Source: a virus
Direction: 5' to 3' (one strand)
DNA: 23,155 nucleotides
IMG/VR virus record: IMGVR_UViG_3300032893_000276
Span: 1-23,155 of that record
In this document: positions 12,682 through 20,523 of the stretch, one piece after another
How positions within the stretch are numbered: position 1 is the stretch's first letter
Layout of the letters: each line of letters opens with the position of its first letter
Program-made: the position numbers and the translations under genes
Notes under the pieces: generated by a model
Databases searched by the model: none
Told to the model about the DNA's origin: nothing
Seen by the model: only the letters and a program-made list of their open reading frames with translations

Positions 12682-14453
12682 TCGGCGACGTTCCATTCGC
12701 CCACTGGCTACCGAAACCAAAGAGAACAGGAAAGCGCGCCGCCAAGGAAGCAACGACGACGCCTGACTGGCTTCAGTACCCCTCGCGCATGTACGCGAGT
12801 GCGGTGCCTTCTCGGTTCAACCAGGGCTTCCCATCGTTCAACACGTCCGAGGACCTGGAGCTCGTCTCCAGCCTTCGGAACATGCGGGCCCGGTCTCGCG
12901 CCTTGGTGCGCGACGCCGGCTTCGCCAAGAGCGCCAAGCGAGCGATCGTCGACAACGTCATCGGGACTGGGGTGCGGGTCCAGCCGGCGGTGAAGACCGC
13001 GCGCGGTGGGTACAACGACCGCATAAACGACGGCATTGCGGACGCATGGGCCAAGTGGATGCACGCGCCGAACTGCCACACGGGTGGGGCGCTGCACTTC
13101 CACGACATGGAACGGATGCTCATGGGCCAGGTGTTCGAGGCGGGGGAAGTGTTCCTTCGCATCCACCGGGGGACCAAGTTCGGCTGGTCTGAGGTTCCGA
13201 TAGCACTTGAGGTGATAGAGCCAGAGCGCATCGTGGACGGCTATGCCTATCCCGGGGCCGTGTCACCGAAGTCTGGCGGTGTTCGGCTCGGCATCGAGAC
13301 CGACAAGTTCAAGCGGCCGATCGCGTACTGGATTCGCGACCTTCACCCGGGCGATATCCGCTTGAACCTCGAGCAGTCGGACGCGGTGACGAGGGTGGAT
13401 GCGGCGGACGTCATCCACATCTACATCGTGGACCGCTGGCCGCAGACTCGAGGAGTCCCGTGGCTTCATGCCGCGGCCGCCAAGGTGCAGGACGTCAACG
13501 GGTATACGGAAGCGGAAATCATAGCCGCCCGCGGTGCGGCCTCCTACATCGGCATCATCGAGACGCCGGAGCCGTCCGCATCGCTCGCTCAGCAGGCACC
13601 CGACAACACGTACCAGATGTCGGTCGAGCCTGGCGTGTGGTATCGGTCGAGGCCTGGCGAGAAGATGCAGTTCATCTCGCCGAACCGGCCGACGAACTCG
13701 TTCGACCCGTTCATGCGTTTCATGCTGCGGGAGATTTCCGCCGCCGTGGGTGTGTCCTACGAGGCGGTCTCTCACGATTACTCGCAGTCGAACTACTCGT
13801 CCACGCGGCTCTCGCTCTTGAACGAACGGGACGTGTGGAAGGCGCTGCAGTCCTGGTGGATCCGGTCCTTCCGTCACCGTTTGCACCGCGAGTGGATGAA
13901 GACGGCCGTCATGGCGCGCGCCATTCCTGAGATCGACATCATGGACTTCGGCGGCAATGCGGAGAAGTTCCTCGAGGCGAACTTCCGTCCCCGCGGGTGG
14001 AGTTGGGTGGATCCCACGAAAGAGGTCCAGGCGTACGTCCAGGCCATCAAGTCGGGCCTGCGGACTCAGGCCGATGTCATCGAGGAGACCGGCGGTGGCA
14101 TGGACCTCGAGGAGATGATGAAGTCGCGCGCCGCGGAGCTCGAATACATGCGCGAACTCGGTATTCCGTTCGACACATCGCCCATCGTCTACGTCTCCGC
14201 CGAGACCCGCGGTCAGATGGTGATGAAGGACGACGGCACGGTGGTGCCGGCTGCCCAGGTCACGGCGGAGATCCAGCAGAAGTTCAACTTCGAGGCGCAG
14301 GGACTTCCGGCACCGCCGACCTCCGCAGGGGCGTTACCTGACCCGGAGACGGTCGAGGAGCCGGCGGCAACCGAAGGCGAAGAGGGCGACGAGGAAGAGG
14401 AACGGAACAACCTGGTGAGTTTCTTCCGGCGCCGGCAGAGGCGAGGAGAGTGA
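12678..14453 (+). CDS. Portal protein, lambda gpB family
   Basis: This 591-residue protein matches lambda-family portals. Typical segments are the N-terminal LVSSLRNMRARSRALVRDAG, KRAIVDNVIGTGVRVQP, then FEAGEVFLRIHRG, IEPERIVDG and YSQSNYSSTRLSLLNERDVW. The portal forms the dodecameric ring at the head vertex through which DNA enters and exits. Lambda gpB is 533 residues; this one is longer, mainly through an acidic C-terminal tail (TEGEEGDEEEERNN). GTG 12678 overlaps the upstream TGA. The terminase-gpW-portal order is the lambda order, with extra small ORFs inserted. Confidence 0.93.
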   Translation: MIGDVPFAHWLPKPKRTGKRAAKEATTTPDWLQYPSRMYASAVPSRFNQGFPSFNTSEDLELVSSLRNMRARSRALVRDAGFAKSAKRAIVDNVIGTGVRVQPAVKTARGGYNDRINDGIADAWAKWMHAPNCHTGGALHFHDMERMLMGQVFEAGEVFLRIHRGTKFGWSEVPIALEVIEPERIVDGYAYPGAVSPKSGGVRLGIETDKFKRPIAYWIRDLHPGDIRLNLEQSDAVTRVDAADVIHIYIVDRWPQTRGVPWLHAAAAKVQDVNGYTEAEIIAARGAASYIGIIETPEPSASLAQQAPDNTYQMSVEPGVWYRSRPGEKMQFISPNRPTNSFDPFMRFMLREISAAVGVSYEAVSHDYSQSNYSSTRLSLLNERDVWKALQSWWIRSFRHRLHREWMKTAVMARAIPEIDIMDFGGNAEKFLEANFRPRGWSWVDPTKEVQAYVQAIKSGLRTQADVIEETGGGMDLEEMMKSRAAELEYMRELGIPFDTSPIVYVSAETRGQMVMKDDGTVVPAAQVTAEIQQKFNFEAQGLPAPPTSAGALPDPETVEEPAATEGEEGDEEEERNNLVSFFRRRQRRGE

Positions 14454-14455
14454 CG

Positions 14456-14674
14456 ATGGCCGAAGAGACATTTGCTTACGACGAGTCGACGCGCTGCGCG
14501 ACCATCACGATGGAGGGCGGACGGCCCTTTAAGCTCTCGAACGTCTCGAAGGAGCGCGCGGAGGCCTTCTACAAGCGCCTGAAGGACGAGGCGGCGGCGA
14601 TGGTGGCACGGGGTGCCAAGGGCGACCCCCTCACTTTCAGCGGCTTGGACGGCACGGTGGTGCGTCATGGCTGA
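14456..14674 (+). CDS. Hypothetical protein, 72 residues, between portal and protease
   Basis: ATG 14456 is preceded by GAGGAGAGTGACG, which favours it over GTG 14450 (which overlaps the portal stop). The 72 residues begin MAEETFAYDESTRCATITME and contain a beta hairpin followed by a helix (VSKERAEAFYKRLKDEAAAM). No family is recognised. Its last eight bases overlap the protease-capsid start, so the two are probably coupled. Confidence 0.7.
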   Translation: MAEETFAYDESTRCATITMEGGRPFKLSNVSKERAEAFYKRLKDEAAAMVARGAKGDPLTFSGLDGTVVRHG

Positions 14675-16544
14675 AGAGAACCGCACCCGCAAGCTCTCCT
14701 TCTCGTCCGAGCAGGCGGTGGTTCCGCGCTGGTTCGGGGGCGAGATTCTGGACCACTCGCCGAAGGCGGTGCGGACGGATTTCCTCAACTCCGGCCGCGC
14801 GCCGCTCCTCATGAACCACGACACCAGCGCCCAGCCGATCGGGGTGGTGGAGAAGGGGAGTGTCCAGATCGGCAAGGACAAGGTTGGCCGCGCGAGTGTG
14901 CGCTTCGGCCGCACGGGGAGCGCCCAGGACGCGCTCACGAACGTGGACGACGGGATTCTCGCCAACACCTCCGTCGGCTATCGGGTGCATGAGATGCGCT
15001 TCGACAGTGAAAAGGACGGCGAGGAGAACTACAGAGTCGTTGATTGGGAGCCGCACGAAGTCAGTCTCGTGGGCGTCCCGGCCGATCGGTCCGTTGGGAT
15101 CGGTCGTGGCGATCGTGAGGCTGACACAACTACCAGAGGTACACGTATGAGTGAAGTGAACGGCGCCGCGGCTGCTGAGCGCGCTGCGGCGGAAGAAGCG
15201 GCCCGTAACGCGGAAGCTGTTCGGCAGGAGAGGCTTCGCAAAGAGGCGGAGGAGACGGCGCGAGCCGAAGCCGCTGCCAGGGACCGGGTGGGTGCGGAGG
15301 CCCTTGAGGGCAAGCGCATCAAGATGATCAAGGACTGGTGCAAGGAGAACAAGCTCGAGGAGCGTCTCGAGCGCCAGTGGATCACCTCCGGCGCCTCGGT
15401 CGAGGTGGTGGCGGATGAGATCCTGCGCATTCTCAAGAAGCGCGGCGAGTCCTCGTCCTCGAGTGCCGGAAACCTCGGTCTCTCTGAGCACGAGGCGAAG
15501 CAGTTCTCGGTCGTGCGCGCCATTCGCGCGATCGCCGAGGACAACTGGAAGGACGCCGGCTTCGAGGCTGAGTGCTCGCGGACCATCGCGGCCAAGCTCG
15601 GCAAGGTCGCCGACGGCAAGCGGTTCTTCGTGCCCGCCGAGGTGCGGAACGTGAGACGTCCGGTCTCCGGCCAGCGCTTGAACTACGCCGACCGGCAGCA
15701 GACCCGCGCCGATATCGTCGGCACGACCACAGCCGGTGGCTACCTGGTTGAGACGATCAATCTGTCCTTCATCGAGCTCCTGCGCAACCGCACGGTGGCG
15801 TTCAGGCTAGGAGCCACGGTGCTCTCAGGCCTCGTCGGCAACGTGAGCATCCCGAAGCAGACGGGCGCTGCGACGGCCTACTGGCTCTCGTCTGAGACGA
15901 CTCAGATCACGGAAGTCGAGCAGACCTTCGGCCAGCTGGCGTTTACCCCACATACCGTCGGCGGCTATACGGAAATCAGCCGCCTCCTGCTGCTGCAGTC
16001 CTCGCCGGATGTGGAAGGCATCGTGAATGCCGACCTCGCGGCGATCATCGGCATCGCGGTGGACGCGGGTGTCATCAACGGCTCCGGCTCCGCCGGTCAG
16101 CCGCATGGCATTGTCGGTCTCTCCGGTGTCGGTACTGCGACAGGAACCTCACTGGCTCTCGCGGGACTTCTGACCGCGCAGGGGACGGTCGGTGCGGCGA
16201 ACGTGGTCCCGGTGAGTGGCGGCTGGACGACGACTTTCACGGTCTCGGCCCTGCTGCGTGCTCGCCAGGAATTCTCGAACACCTACAGCCCGCTCTGGTA
16301 CGGCTCAGTGTGGGACGGCGTGATGCTGGGCTACCCTGGTATCGCTTCCAACCAGTGCCCGACCGGCGATGTCATCTTCGGCGACTGGGCGCAGGTCGTG
16401 GTGGCGGAGTGGGGAGTCCTCGAGGTCGAGGTGAACCCGTACGCGAACTTCACGGCCGGCATCATCGGCGTTCGTGCGATGATGACGATCGACGTGGGCG
16501 TTCGGTATCCGGGCGGCTTCTACGTCATCACCTCGGTCACTTGA
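14667..16544 (+). CDS. Prohead protease fused to HK97-fold major capsid protein
   Basis: This 625-residue protein joins two head functions. Residues about 1-150 are an HK97-type prohead serine protease: H51 in MNHDTSAQPIG, S102 in ANTSVGYRV and acidic E131 in WEPHEVSLVGVPAD are the likely catalytic residues. Residues about 161-290 are Ala/Glu/Arg-rich and helical, suited to a scaffold or delta domain. Residues about 340-625 are the HK97-fold capsid (GTTTAGGYLVETINLSFIEL near 352-371). An internal ATG at residue 161 has its own ribosome binding site. ATG 14667 is preferred over upstream in-frame codons because it begins the protease domain. Confidence 0.92.
   Translation: MAEENRTRKLSFSSEQAVVPRWFGGEILDHSPKAVRTDFLNSGRAPLLMNHDTSAQPIGVVEKGSVQIGKDKVGRASVRFGRTGSAQDALTNVDDGILANTSVGYRVHEMRFDSEKDGEENYRVVDWEPHEVSLVGVPADRSVGIGRGDREADTTTRGTRMSEVNGAAAAERAAAEEAARNAEAVRQERLRKEAEETARAEAAARDRVGAEALEGKRIKMIKDWCKENKLEERLERQWITSGASVEVVADEILRILKKRGESSSSSAGNLGLSEHEAKQFSVVRAIRAIAEDNWKDAGFEAECSRTIAAKLGKVADGKRFFVPAEVRNVRRPVSGQRLNYADRQQTRADIVGTTTAGGYLVETINLSFIELLRNRTVAFRLGATVLSGLVGNVSIPKQTGAATAYWLSSETTQITEVEQTFGQLAFTPHTVGGYTEISRLLLLQSSPDVEGIVNADLAAIIGIAVDAGVINGSGSAGQPHGIVGLSGVGTATGTSLALAGLLTAQGTVGAANVVPVSGGWTTTFTVSALLRARQEFSNTYSPLWYGSVWDGVMLGYPGIASNQCPTGDVIFGDWAQVVVAEWGVLEVEVNPYANFTAGIIGVRAMMTIDVGVRYPGGFYVITSVT
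15135..15149 (+). promoter_or_regulatory. Internal ribosome binding site and start for capsid
   Basis: AGAGGTACAC (15135-15144) lies just before an in-frame ATG at 15147. The same ten bases, AGAGGTACAC, precede ATG 16554 of the next gene. Initiation here would give a 465-residue scaffold-capsid protein lacking the protease. The identity of the two leaders is seen directly; internal initiation is inferred. Confidence 0.5.
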
Positions 16545-16553
16545 GAGGTACAC

Positions 16554-16877
16554 ATGGCACTCACTCAAGACAGCTTCCGCGATCCGCGCCGGCTCTACCG
16601 GGTGAAAGTGAAATCGCCGTTCTTCGTCACGGGACGCAAGGACCCGACGGAGGTGGGGGATATCATCGCTCTCCCACGCTCCGAGGCGGCAGAAGTCATT
16701 CACTCGAACAAGGCAGTCTCGGTCGAGGAGGGGACGGCAGCGCCCTCCTCGAGCCCGATCATGCGGGCGGATCCACCGGATCTTAACGAAATGACCCGGA
16801 ACATAAACCAGGCGACTGCCGAGCTTCCTCCCGAACCACCGAAAGACGCGAAGGCGTCGAAGTCCAAAGGAGACTGA
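16554..16877 (+). CDS. Small structural-region protein after capsid
   Basis: This 107-residue protein begins MALTQDSFRDPRRLYRVKVK. Residues about 13-55 form a compact beta-rich unit (SPFFVTGRKDPTEVGDIIAL then EVIHSNKAV) similar in style to small barrel proteins encoded just after capsid genes in many phages. The C-terminal half is proline- and lysine-rich and probably disordered. AGAGGTACAC precedes the ATG. A role in the head is suggested only by position. Confidence 0.65.
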   Translation: MALTQDSFRDPRRLYRVKVKSPFFVTGRKDPTEVGDIIALPRSEAAEVIHSNKAVSVEEGTAAPSSSPIMRADPPDLNEMTRNINQATAELPPEPPKDAKASKSKGD

Positions 16878-16880
16878 TCC

Positions 16881-17159
16881 ATGAGCAACTATTCAGGCCG
16901 GCCGCGCGTCGGTTGGGTGCATCCGAAGGAGGCGACGGGGCCAAACGCCAAGCAGGCGACGCTCGAGGCGGGTGCCGGCAATATCGAGGCGGAGCCGCCA
17001 GCGTTGCAGGAAGTGGCGAATCCGCGTCCTACAGTCGACGGCGAGGCTTACCCCACCCCGCGCGACTCAGGAACGATGGCGGACGGCCAGACTGGCGGCA
17101 ACTACGAGCAGGTGAAGATCCCGGACCTGCAGGTCGCGCAGGGCGAGGACGGAGACTAA
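16881..17159 (+). CDS. Disordered small structural-region protein
   Basis: AAAGGAG precedes ATG 16881. The 92 residues begin MSNYSGRPRVGWVHPKEATG and are rich in Gly, Pro, Ala and acidic residues, with no hydrophobic core, so the protein is probably mainly unfolded. It ends VAQGEDGD. No family is recognised. It sits between two genes of the head module, each with a separate strong ribosome binding site. Confidence 0.6.
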   Translation: MSNYSGRPRVGWVHPKEATGPNAKQATLEAGAGNIEAEPPALQEVANPRPTVDGEAYPTPRDSGTMADGQTGGNYEQVKIPDLQVAQGEDGD

Positions 17160-17162
17160 CCC

Positions 17163-17564
17163 ATGACAGACGCAAGGCTGCTTGACGACTGTCAGGCTGC
17201 GGCGCTCCTCGCTCCGGTGAGCGCGGCGAACACTGCCGCGGCCACGAGCGGATCGGGGCTCTGGCTCGACATCTCGAACTTCGTCGGCGATGTTCTCGTC
17301 GCGCAGAACGTCGGCGTCTGCACGGGCGCGGGCTCCATCAACGGTAAGCTCCAGGCCGCGAGTGATGTGAACGGGACGGGTGCGGCGGACGTGAGCGGGG
17401 CGACCTTCACCTCGGTGACGGCCTCGAACAATGCCCAGATCTACGCGATCAGTCCCGACCAGGTGCCGGCCGCGAAGACCTTCATCGGCTACGTCGGCAC
17501 GATCGCTGGCTTTTCCGCGGTGCTGGTGAGTGTCACGGCTCACGGTCGCAAGCGCATCGTCTGA
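17163..17564 (+). CDS. Beta-rich virion protein, decoration-like
   Basis: This 133-residue protein has an alpha-helical start (LLDDCQAAALLAP) and then a long beta-rich stretch: GLWLDISNFVGDVLVAQNVG, GSINGKLQAASDVNGTGAAD, and a final FIGYVGTIAGFSAVLVSVTA. That order recalls head-decoration or fibre-like proteins encoded beside the capsid in other phages. The call is by general pattern, not by a named family. Its TGA overlaps the ATG of the head-tail joining gene by one base. Confidence 0.55.
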   Translation: MTDARLLDDCQAAALLAPVSAANTAAATSGSGLWLDISNFVGDVLVAQNVGVCTGAGSINGKLQAASDVNGTGAADVSGATFTSVTASNNAQIYAISPDQVPAAKTFIGYVGTIAGFSAVLVSVTAHGRKRIV

Positions 17565-17854
17565 TGTTCGCCGAGAACCTGTCGGCGTTCTTCCAGGACT
17601 TCGCGCTGACCGCAGTCGCCAACGGCTACACGGCGCAAGTCATCTTCGACGCCCCGGACGAGAACGTCATGGGACAGCGCGTACAAAGCGCTGAGTACAC
17701 CATCACGTTTCCGACCGGGGCGCTGGGGAATCTCACCTACAACGTCGCCGTGACCGTGAACGGCGTCGCCTACAAGGTGCGGCAGTGTCACCAGATAGAA
17801 GACGGCAACTTGCAGCGCGCGACGCTGGAAGCTGTGACTGCCCTTGTGGCGTGA
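17564..17854 (+). CDS. Head-tail joining protein, lambda gpFII-like
   Basis: This 96-residue protein resembles gpFII, which joins the tail to the filled head. After an N-terminal helix (ENLSAFFQDFALTAVANG) comes VIFDAPDENVMGQRVQSAEY, comparable with the family's FDDPE...GQGVRVEG segment. Paired strands follow (GNLTYNVAVTVNGVAYKVRQ) and a final QRATLEAV strand. Length is close to the usual 110-120. Position after capsid and small head genes agrees. The start is the TGATG junction with the upstream gene. Confidence 0.65.
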   Translation: MFAENLSAFFQDFALTAVANGYTAQVIFDAPDENVMGQRVQSAEYTITFPTGALGNLTYNVAVTVNGVAYKVRQCHQIEDGNLQRATLEAVTALVA

Positions 17855-17864
17855 GGAGAGGCAT

Positions 17865-18068
17865 TTGAGCAACAGAGTGTTGACGACACACGGGCTGATT
17901 GAGCTCTCGCAGCTCGACGTGAGCGACCATGTGGAGATCGGAGACGGTTACCGCAAGGTGATCGTCCAGTATCGGCTGGACGACGAGATCGTGAGACAGT
18001 CGGTTTTTGTCGATTTACTGCGACCGAACGGCGCTGATGCCGTGCCCGGTACATTGAACGGGAGATAG
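17865..18068 (+). CDS. Hypothetical protein, 67 residues
   Basis: TTG 17865 follows a strong GAGGAGAGG and lies ten bases after the previous stop; an upstream in-frame TTG at 17844 would overlap that gene. The 67 residues begin MSNRVLTTHGLIELSQLDVS and include DYxKVIVQYRLDDEIVRQSV-like beta strands (here GYRKVIVQYRLDDEIVRQSV). No family is recognised. It is probably a small structural or assembly protein in the head-to-tail transition. Confidence 0.65.
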   Translation: MSNRVLTTHGLIELSQLDVSDHVEIGDGYRKVIVQYRLDDEIVRQSVFVDLLRPNGADAVPGTLNGR

Positions 18069-18071
18069 CAC

Positions 18072-18542
18072 TTGGCTAACACCACCGCGATCTGCACTTC
18101 CTTCAAGTCTGAGCTGATGCTCGGGGCGCACCAATTTGGGAGTGTGACTATCGTCTCGCGAGGTTCCCTGACCTCACCTACGACCGACACTCTGAAGGCG
18201 GCGCTCTACCTCACGACGGGTTCAGTCGGCGCGGGCACGACAGCCTATAGCGCGACGAATGAGGTGTCGGGCACCAACTACTCAGCAGGCGGCGTGACGG
18301 TGACGAATGCCACGGCGCCTACGACTTCCGGCACCACCGCATACTGGACGCCATCAGCGGCAATCGTCTACACGACGGTCACGCTTTCGACAGCTTTCGA
18401 CACGGTGCTGCTCTACAACTCGACGCAGAGCAATCGCGCGATCCTGACGTACAACTTCGGATCGACCACGGTCACGGCCGGCACGTTGACGCTCAACATG
18501 CCGACGAACGACTCGACGCACGCGCTCATTCAGCTGAACTGA
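18072..18542 (+). CDS. Phage tail/structural protein of the MANTTAICTSFK type
   Basis: This 156-residue beta-rich protein begins MANTTAICTSFKSELMLGAH and continues TDTLKAALYLTTGSVGAGTT, AYSATNEVSGTNYSAGGVTV. I recognise this N-terminal pattern from small proteins near tail or fibre genes of many tailed phages, where the function is not settled. The second half is Thr/Ser-rich with short strands and no Cys. TTG 18072 is supported by GGGAG upstream and by the conserved N-terminus. It marks the change from head genes to the Thr-rich surface-protein block. Confidence 0.7.
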   Translation: MANTTAICTSFKSELMLGAHQFGSVTIVSRGSLTSPTTDTLKAALYLTTGSVGAGTTAYSATNEVSGTNYSAGGVTVTNATAPTTSGTTAYWTPSAAIVYTTVTLSTAFDTVLLYNSTQSNRAILTYNFGSTTVTAGTLTLNMPTNDSTHALIQLN

Positions 18543-18543
18543 C

Positions 18544-18672
18544 GTGAGCGTTCTCTACGTCCCGCTGTCCTTCATGCCGGGATGGTGCTGCGGGAAGTCC
18601 TATATCTGGCCGAGAAGGCTCCGCCACAAAGGCGCTCACCGTTATTACGGACAGACGAGGTGCAAGGCGTGA
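18544..18672 (+). CDS. Cys-containing small basic ORF, 42 codons
   Basis: GTG 18544, one base after the preceding stop, opens a 42-residue frame beginning MSVLYVPLSFMPGWCCGKSY, followed by WPRRLRHKGAHRYYGQTRCK. It has three Cys residues and a net positive charge. Its TGA overlaps the GTG of the next gene (GTGA). There is little ribosome binding site, so translation would depend on coupling. No family is recognised. Confidence 0.45.
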   Translation: MSVLYVPLSFMPGWCCGKSYIWPRRLRHKGAHRYYGQTRCKA

Positions 18673-19211
18673 GGCTCTTTCTTGCGTTGTTGTTCGTGTC
18701 CACGGCCTTTGCGGATGATCACACGCTCACATGGGCGCGGCCGCTCATCAAGAGCGACGGGACGGCGATCGCATCCACCAAAGCGCTGACCTACACGGTA
18801 CTCCATGCGACGTCGGACAACTGCATGGACTTGCCAGACTCGTCGGTCTTCAAGAGCCTAGTCACTGGGCTCACGGTACTGACTTGGGTGAACGCAGGGG
18901 CAGCGCCTGGGTTTCACTGGTATCAGATTCAGGCGTTATCCGGCACGACGGTCTTCGCCTACACGAACCCTGTCTGTATGGCGGTCATGGGATTTACACC
19001 AGCGCTTCAGGCGGGACCTGCGTACTCGCCAGTTAAGACCACCGACGCGCTGGTTCTTCTCGCCGTCGGCACGATCACCGCAGGGACGTCGTGCGACCTC
19101 ACGCAATCAATCGTCCAGGGCGGCGCGACGTACTACGTGGTGCCGGTTGCTGCGGTGACGTTGAGCGATCCTGCATCGGAGCCGACCGCCCTTGTCGCGA
19201 AATGCTTTTAA
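18669..19211 (+). CDS. Secreted beta-sandwich-like protein with signal peptide
   Basis: GTG 18669 overlaps the previous TGA and gives 180 residues. The N-terminus MRLFLALLFVSTAFADDH is a good signal peptide with likely cleavage after AFA at residue 15. The mature part has strands and two paired Cys regions (NCMDLP, NPVCMAV, TSCDLT) and reads like fibronectin type III repeats (FHWYQIQALSG, TYYVVPVAAV). A signal peptide is unexpected for a virion protein, since capsids assemble in the cytoplasm. It could be a periplasmic or surface protein made from the phage, or the signal-like start could be used otherwise. Confidence 0.65.
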   Translation: MRLFLALLFVSTAFADDHTLTWARPLIKSDGTAIASTKALTYTVLHATSDNCMDLPDSSVFKSLVTGLTVLTWVNAGAAPGFHWYQIQALSGTTVFAYTNPVCMAVMGFTPALQAGPAYSPVKTTDALVLLAVGTITAGTSCDLTQSIVQGGATYYVVPVAAVTLSDPASEPTALVAKCF

Positions 19212-19296
19212 AGCTCTGGCGCTGGCTTCTCTCGCATTGGCGGCGGCGCAGGCTGGACGCGCCGAGTCTATCTACACCGACGATCTCAGGAGTTAA
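19192..19296 (+). CDS. Possible 34-codon signal-peptide-like ORF
   Basis: In a frame different from both neighbours, TTG 19192 opens 34 codons beginning MSRNAFKALALASLALAAAQ and ending AESIYTDDLRS. It looks like a signal peptide: a basic n-region, a Leu/Ala h-region, and an AGRA-type cleavage site. It overlaps the end of the signal-peptide gene at 18669 and stops just after the AGGAG ribosome binding site of the next gene, a common layout for coupled genes. A GGAG lies about ten bases before the TTG. Confidence 0.35.
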   Translation: MSRNAFKALALASLALAAAQAGRAESIYTDDLRS

Positions 19297-19300
19297 TGGC

Positions 19301-19624
19301 ATGTCACGAGTCACGATTCCCGTAACGGTCACACTCACTCGCAACGGTGGCAAGGTTCCGGCGACTCTCGCCGAGGTGGCGAAGGTCGTCTCGCAGATGT
19401 CGGCGGACAATGGGGCTAACTGGACCTCACTTCCAGACCAGCCGAACACGGTGACAGACATCGTGGTCGACTCCCTCGACCCTGGGAGCTACCTGGTGCG
19501 TGCGGCGGAGGTCGACACGCAGACACCGCCTCTCACGAGTGCGTGGGCGCAGGCCTCCTTTACGGTCGTCGCTCCGTTGCCGGCGCTCGACCCTCCAGTG
19601 CTCGGTTCTCCGACTGTGAGCTGA
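19301..19624 (+). CDS. Fibronectin-like structural protein, 107 residues
   Basis: ATG 19301 follows AGGAG with eight-base spacing and gives a single beta-sandwich-like domain: SRVTIPVTVTLTRNGGKVPA, ADNGANWTSLPDQPNT, and DPGSYLVRAAEVDTQTPPLT, ending ASFTVVAPLPALDPPVLGSP. The pattern is that of a fibronectin type III or Ig-like module, often used for weak surface binding. An alternative ATG at 19202 would add 33 residues (MLLKLWRWLLSHWRRRRLDA...), but it overlaps the previous gene and the internal ribosome binding site is stronger. Confidence 0.65.
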   Translation: MSRVTIPVTVTLTRNGGKVPATLAEVAKVVSQMSADNGANWTSLPDQPNTVTDIVVDSLDPGSYLVRAAEVDTQTPPLTSAWAQASFTVVAPLPALDPPVLGSPTVS

Positions 19625-19628
19625 AGCA

Positions 19629-20522
19629 GTGCTGCTTCTCACCAGCACTAGCGACATTGTTCAGGTCGTCACTGGAGCGGCCAGTACGATCGACGTGCAT
19701 ACGTCCTACATGGACAATAATGCCGGCACGATCACGCCCGGACGAACGAACACTGCAATCATCAGCACCGCGACCACCACGACTGTCGTGGCTGCGCCTG
19801 GCTCGAGCGTTCAGCGGAACGTCCGGCATATCAACGTCGCGAACAACGACGCCACGAACTCGTGCGCGATCACGGTCCAGCATTACGACGGCACGACGAC
19901 CGAGGTGCTGTACAAATGCACGCTGCTGCCAGGTGAGGAGCTCGTCTTCACTCAGGGCGGCATCTGGGTGCATTACGACGTTTACGGCGGAGCCTATCAG
20001 GCGACCACGCAGGCGAAGCTGCTGTTCAACTCTTCGACTACCTCGCAGGGCGCGGGGTTCGCTTCTGATACGTATCTCACGGGTTCGAACATCCTCCTGC
20101 CAACGAGTCGCCCGATTGTCGGGACGCGGTTTCGTATCTGGTTCCACGTATCGAAGACGGCCGCTGGTACTGCAACCCCGATCCTGAACCTGAGATACGG
20201 TACTGGCGCATCGACCTCAGACACTGCGTTGTTGACTTTCACCTTTGCCGCCGGCACACCCGCCGCAGACGTTGCCTATGTCACGGTCGATACGGTTTTT
20301 CGCTCCGTCGGATCAGGTACATCGGCGGTAGTCTCTGGCATCGCTAACATGGGTACCAACCTAGCGACCACCGGCTTTTCGAACGCCGTCAAGAATGTTC
20401 AGGTGACATCAAGCGGCTTCGATTCGACCACGGCCAACACGTATCTCGGCCTCTCTGTGAATGGTGGTTCGTCTGCAGCATGGACGGTGCAGCAGGTAGC
20501 CGCCCAGTTGATGAACTTCTGA
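19629..20522 (+). CDS. Beta-rich phage surface/structural protein, 297 residues
   Basis: GTG 19629 lies four bases after the upstream stop. The protein is Thr/Ser/Ala-rich and almost wholly beta. An N-terminal section (LTSTSDIVQVVTGAASTIDV, then RHINVANNDATNSCAITVQH) resembles a tail-protein head domain with a LLPGEELVFTQGGIWVHYD segment. The C-terminal section (FRIWFHVSKTAAGTATPILN, DTALLTFTFAAGTPAADVAY) looks like a carbohydrate-binding-style sandwich. I assign it to the virion surface by composition and neighbourhood; no named family is recognised. Confidence 0.65.
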   Translation: MLLLTSTSDIVQVVTGAASTIDVHTSYMDNNAGTITPGRTNTAIISTATTTTVVAAPGSSVQRNVRHINVANNDATNSCAITVQHYDGTTTEVLYKCTLLPGEELVFTQGGIWVHYDVYGGAYQATTQAKLLFNSSTTSQGAGFASDTYLTGSNILLPTSRPIVGTRFRIWFHVSKTAAGTATPILNLRYGTGASTSDTALLTFTFAAGTPAADVAYVTVDTVFRSVGSGTSAVVSGIANMGTNLATTGFSNAVKNVQVTSSGFDSTTANTYLGLSVNGGSSAAWTVQQVAAQLMNF

Positions 20523-20523
20523 T

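Noticed and set aside
14637-15491. 284-codon minus-strand ORF opposite the protease-capsid gene
   Set aside because: It is antisense to a clear conserved gene; long antisense frames are expected in G+C-rich coding DNA, and its composition is Arg/His/Leu-rich without motifs.
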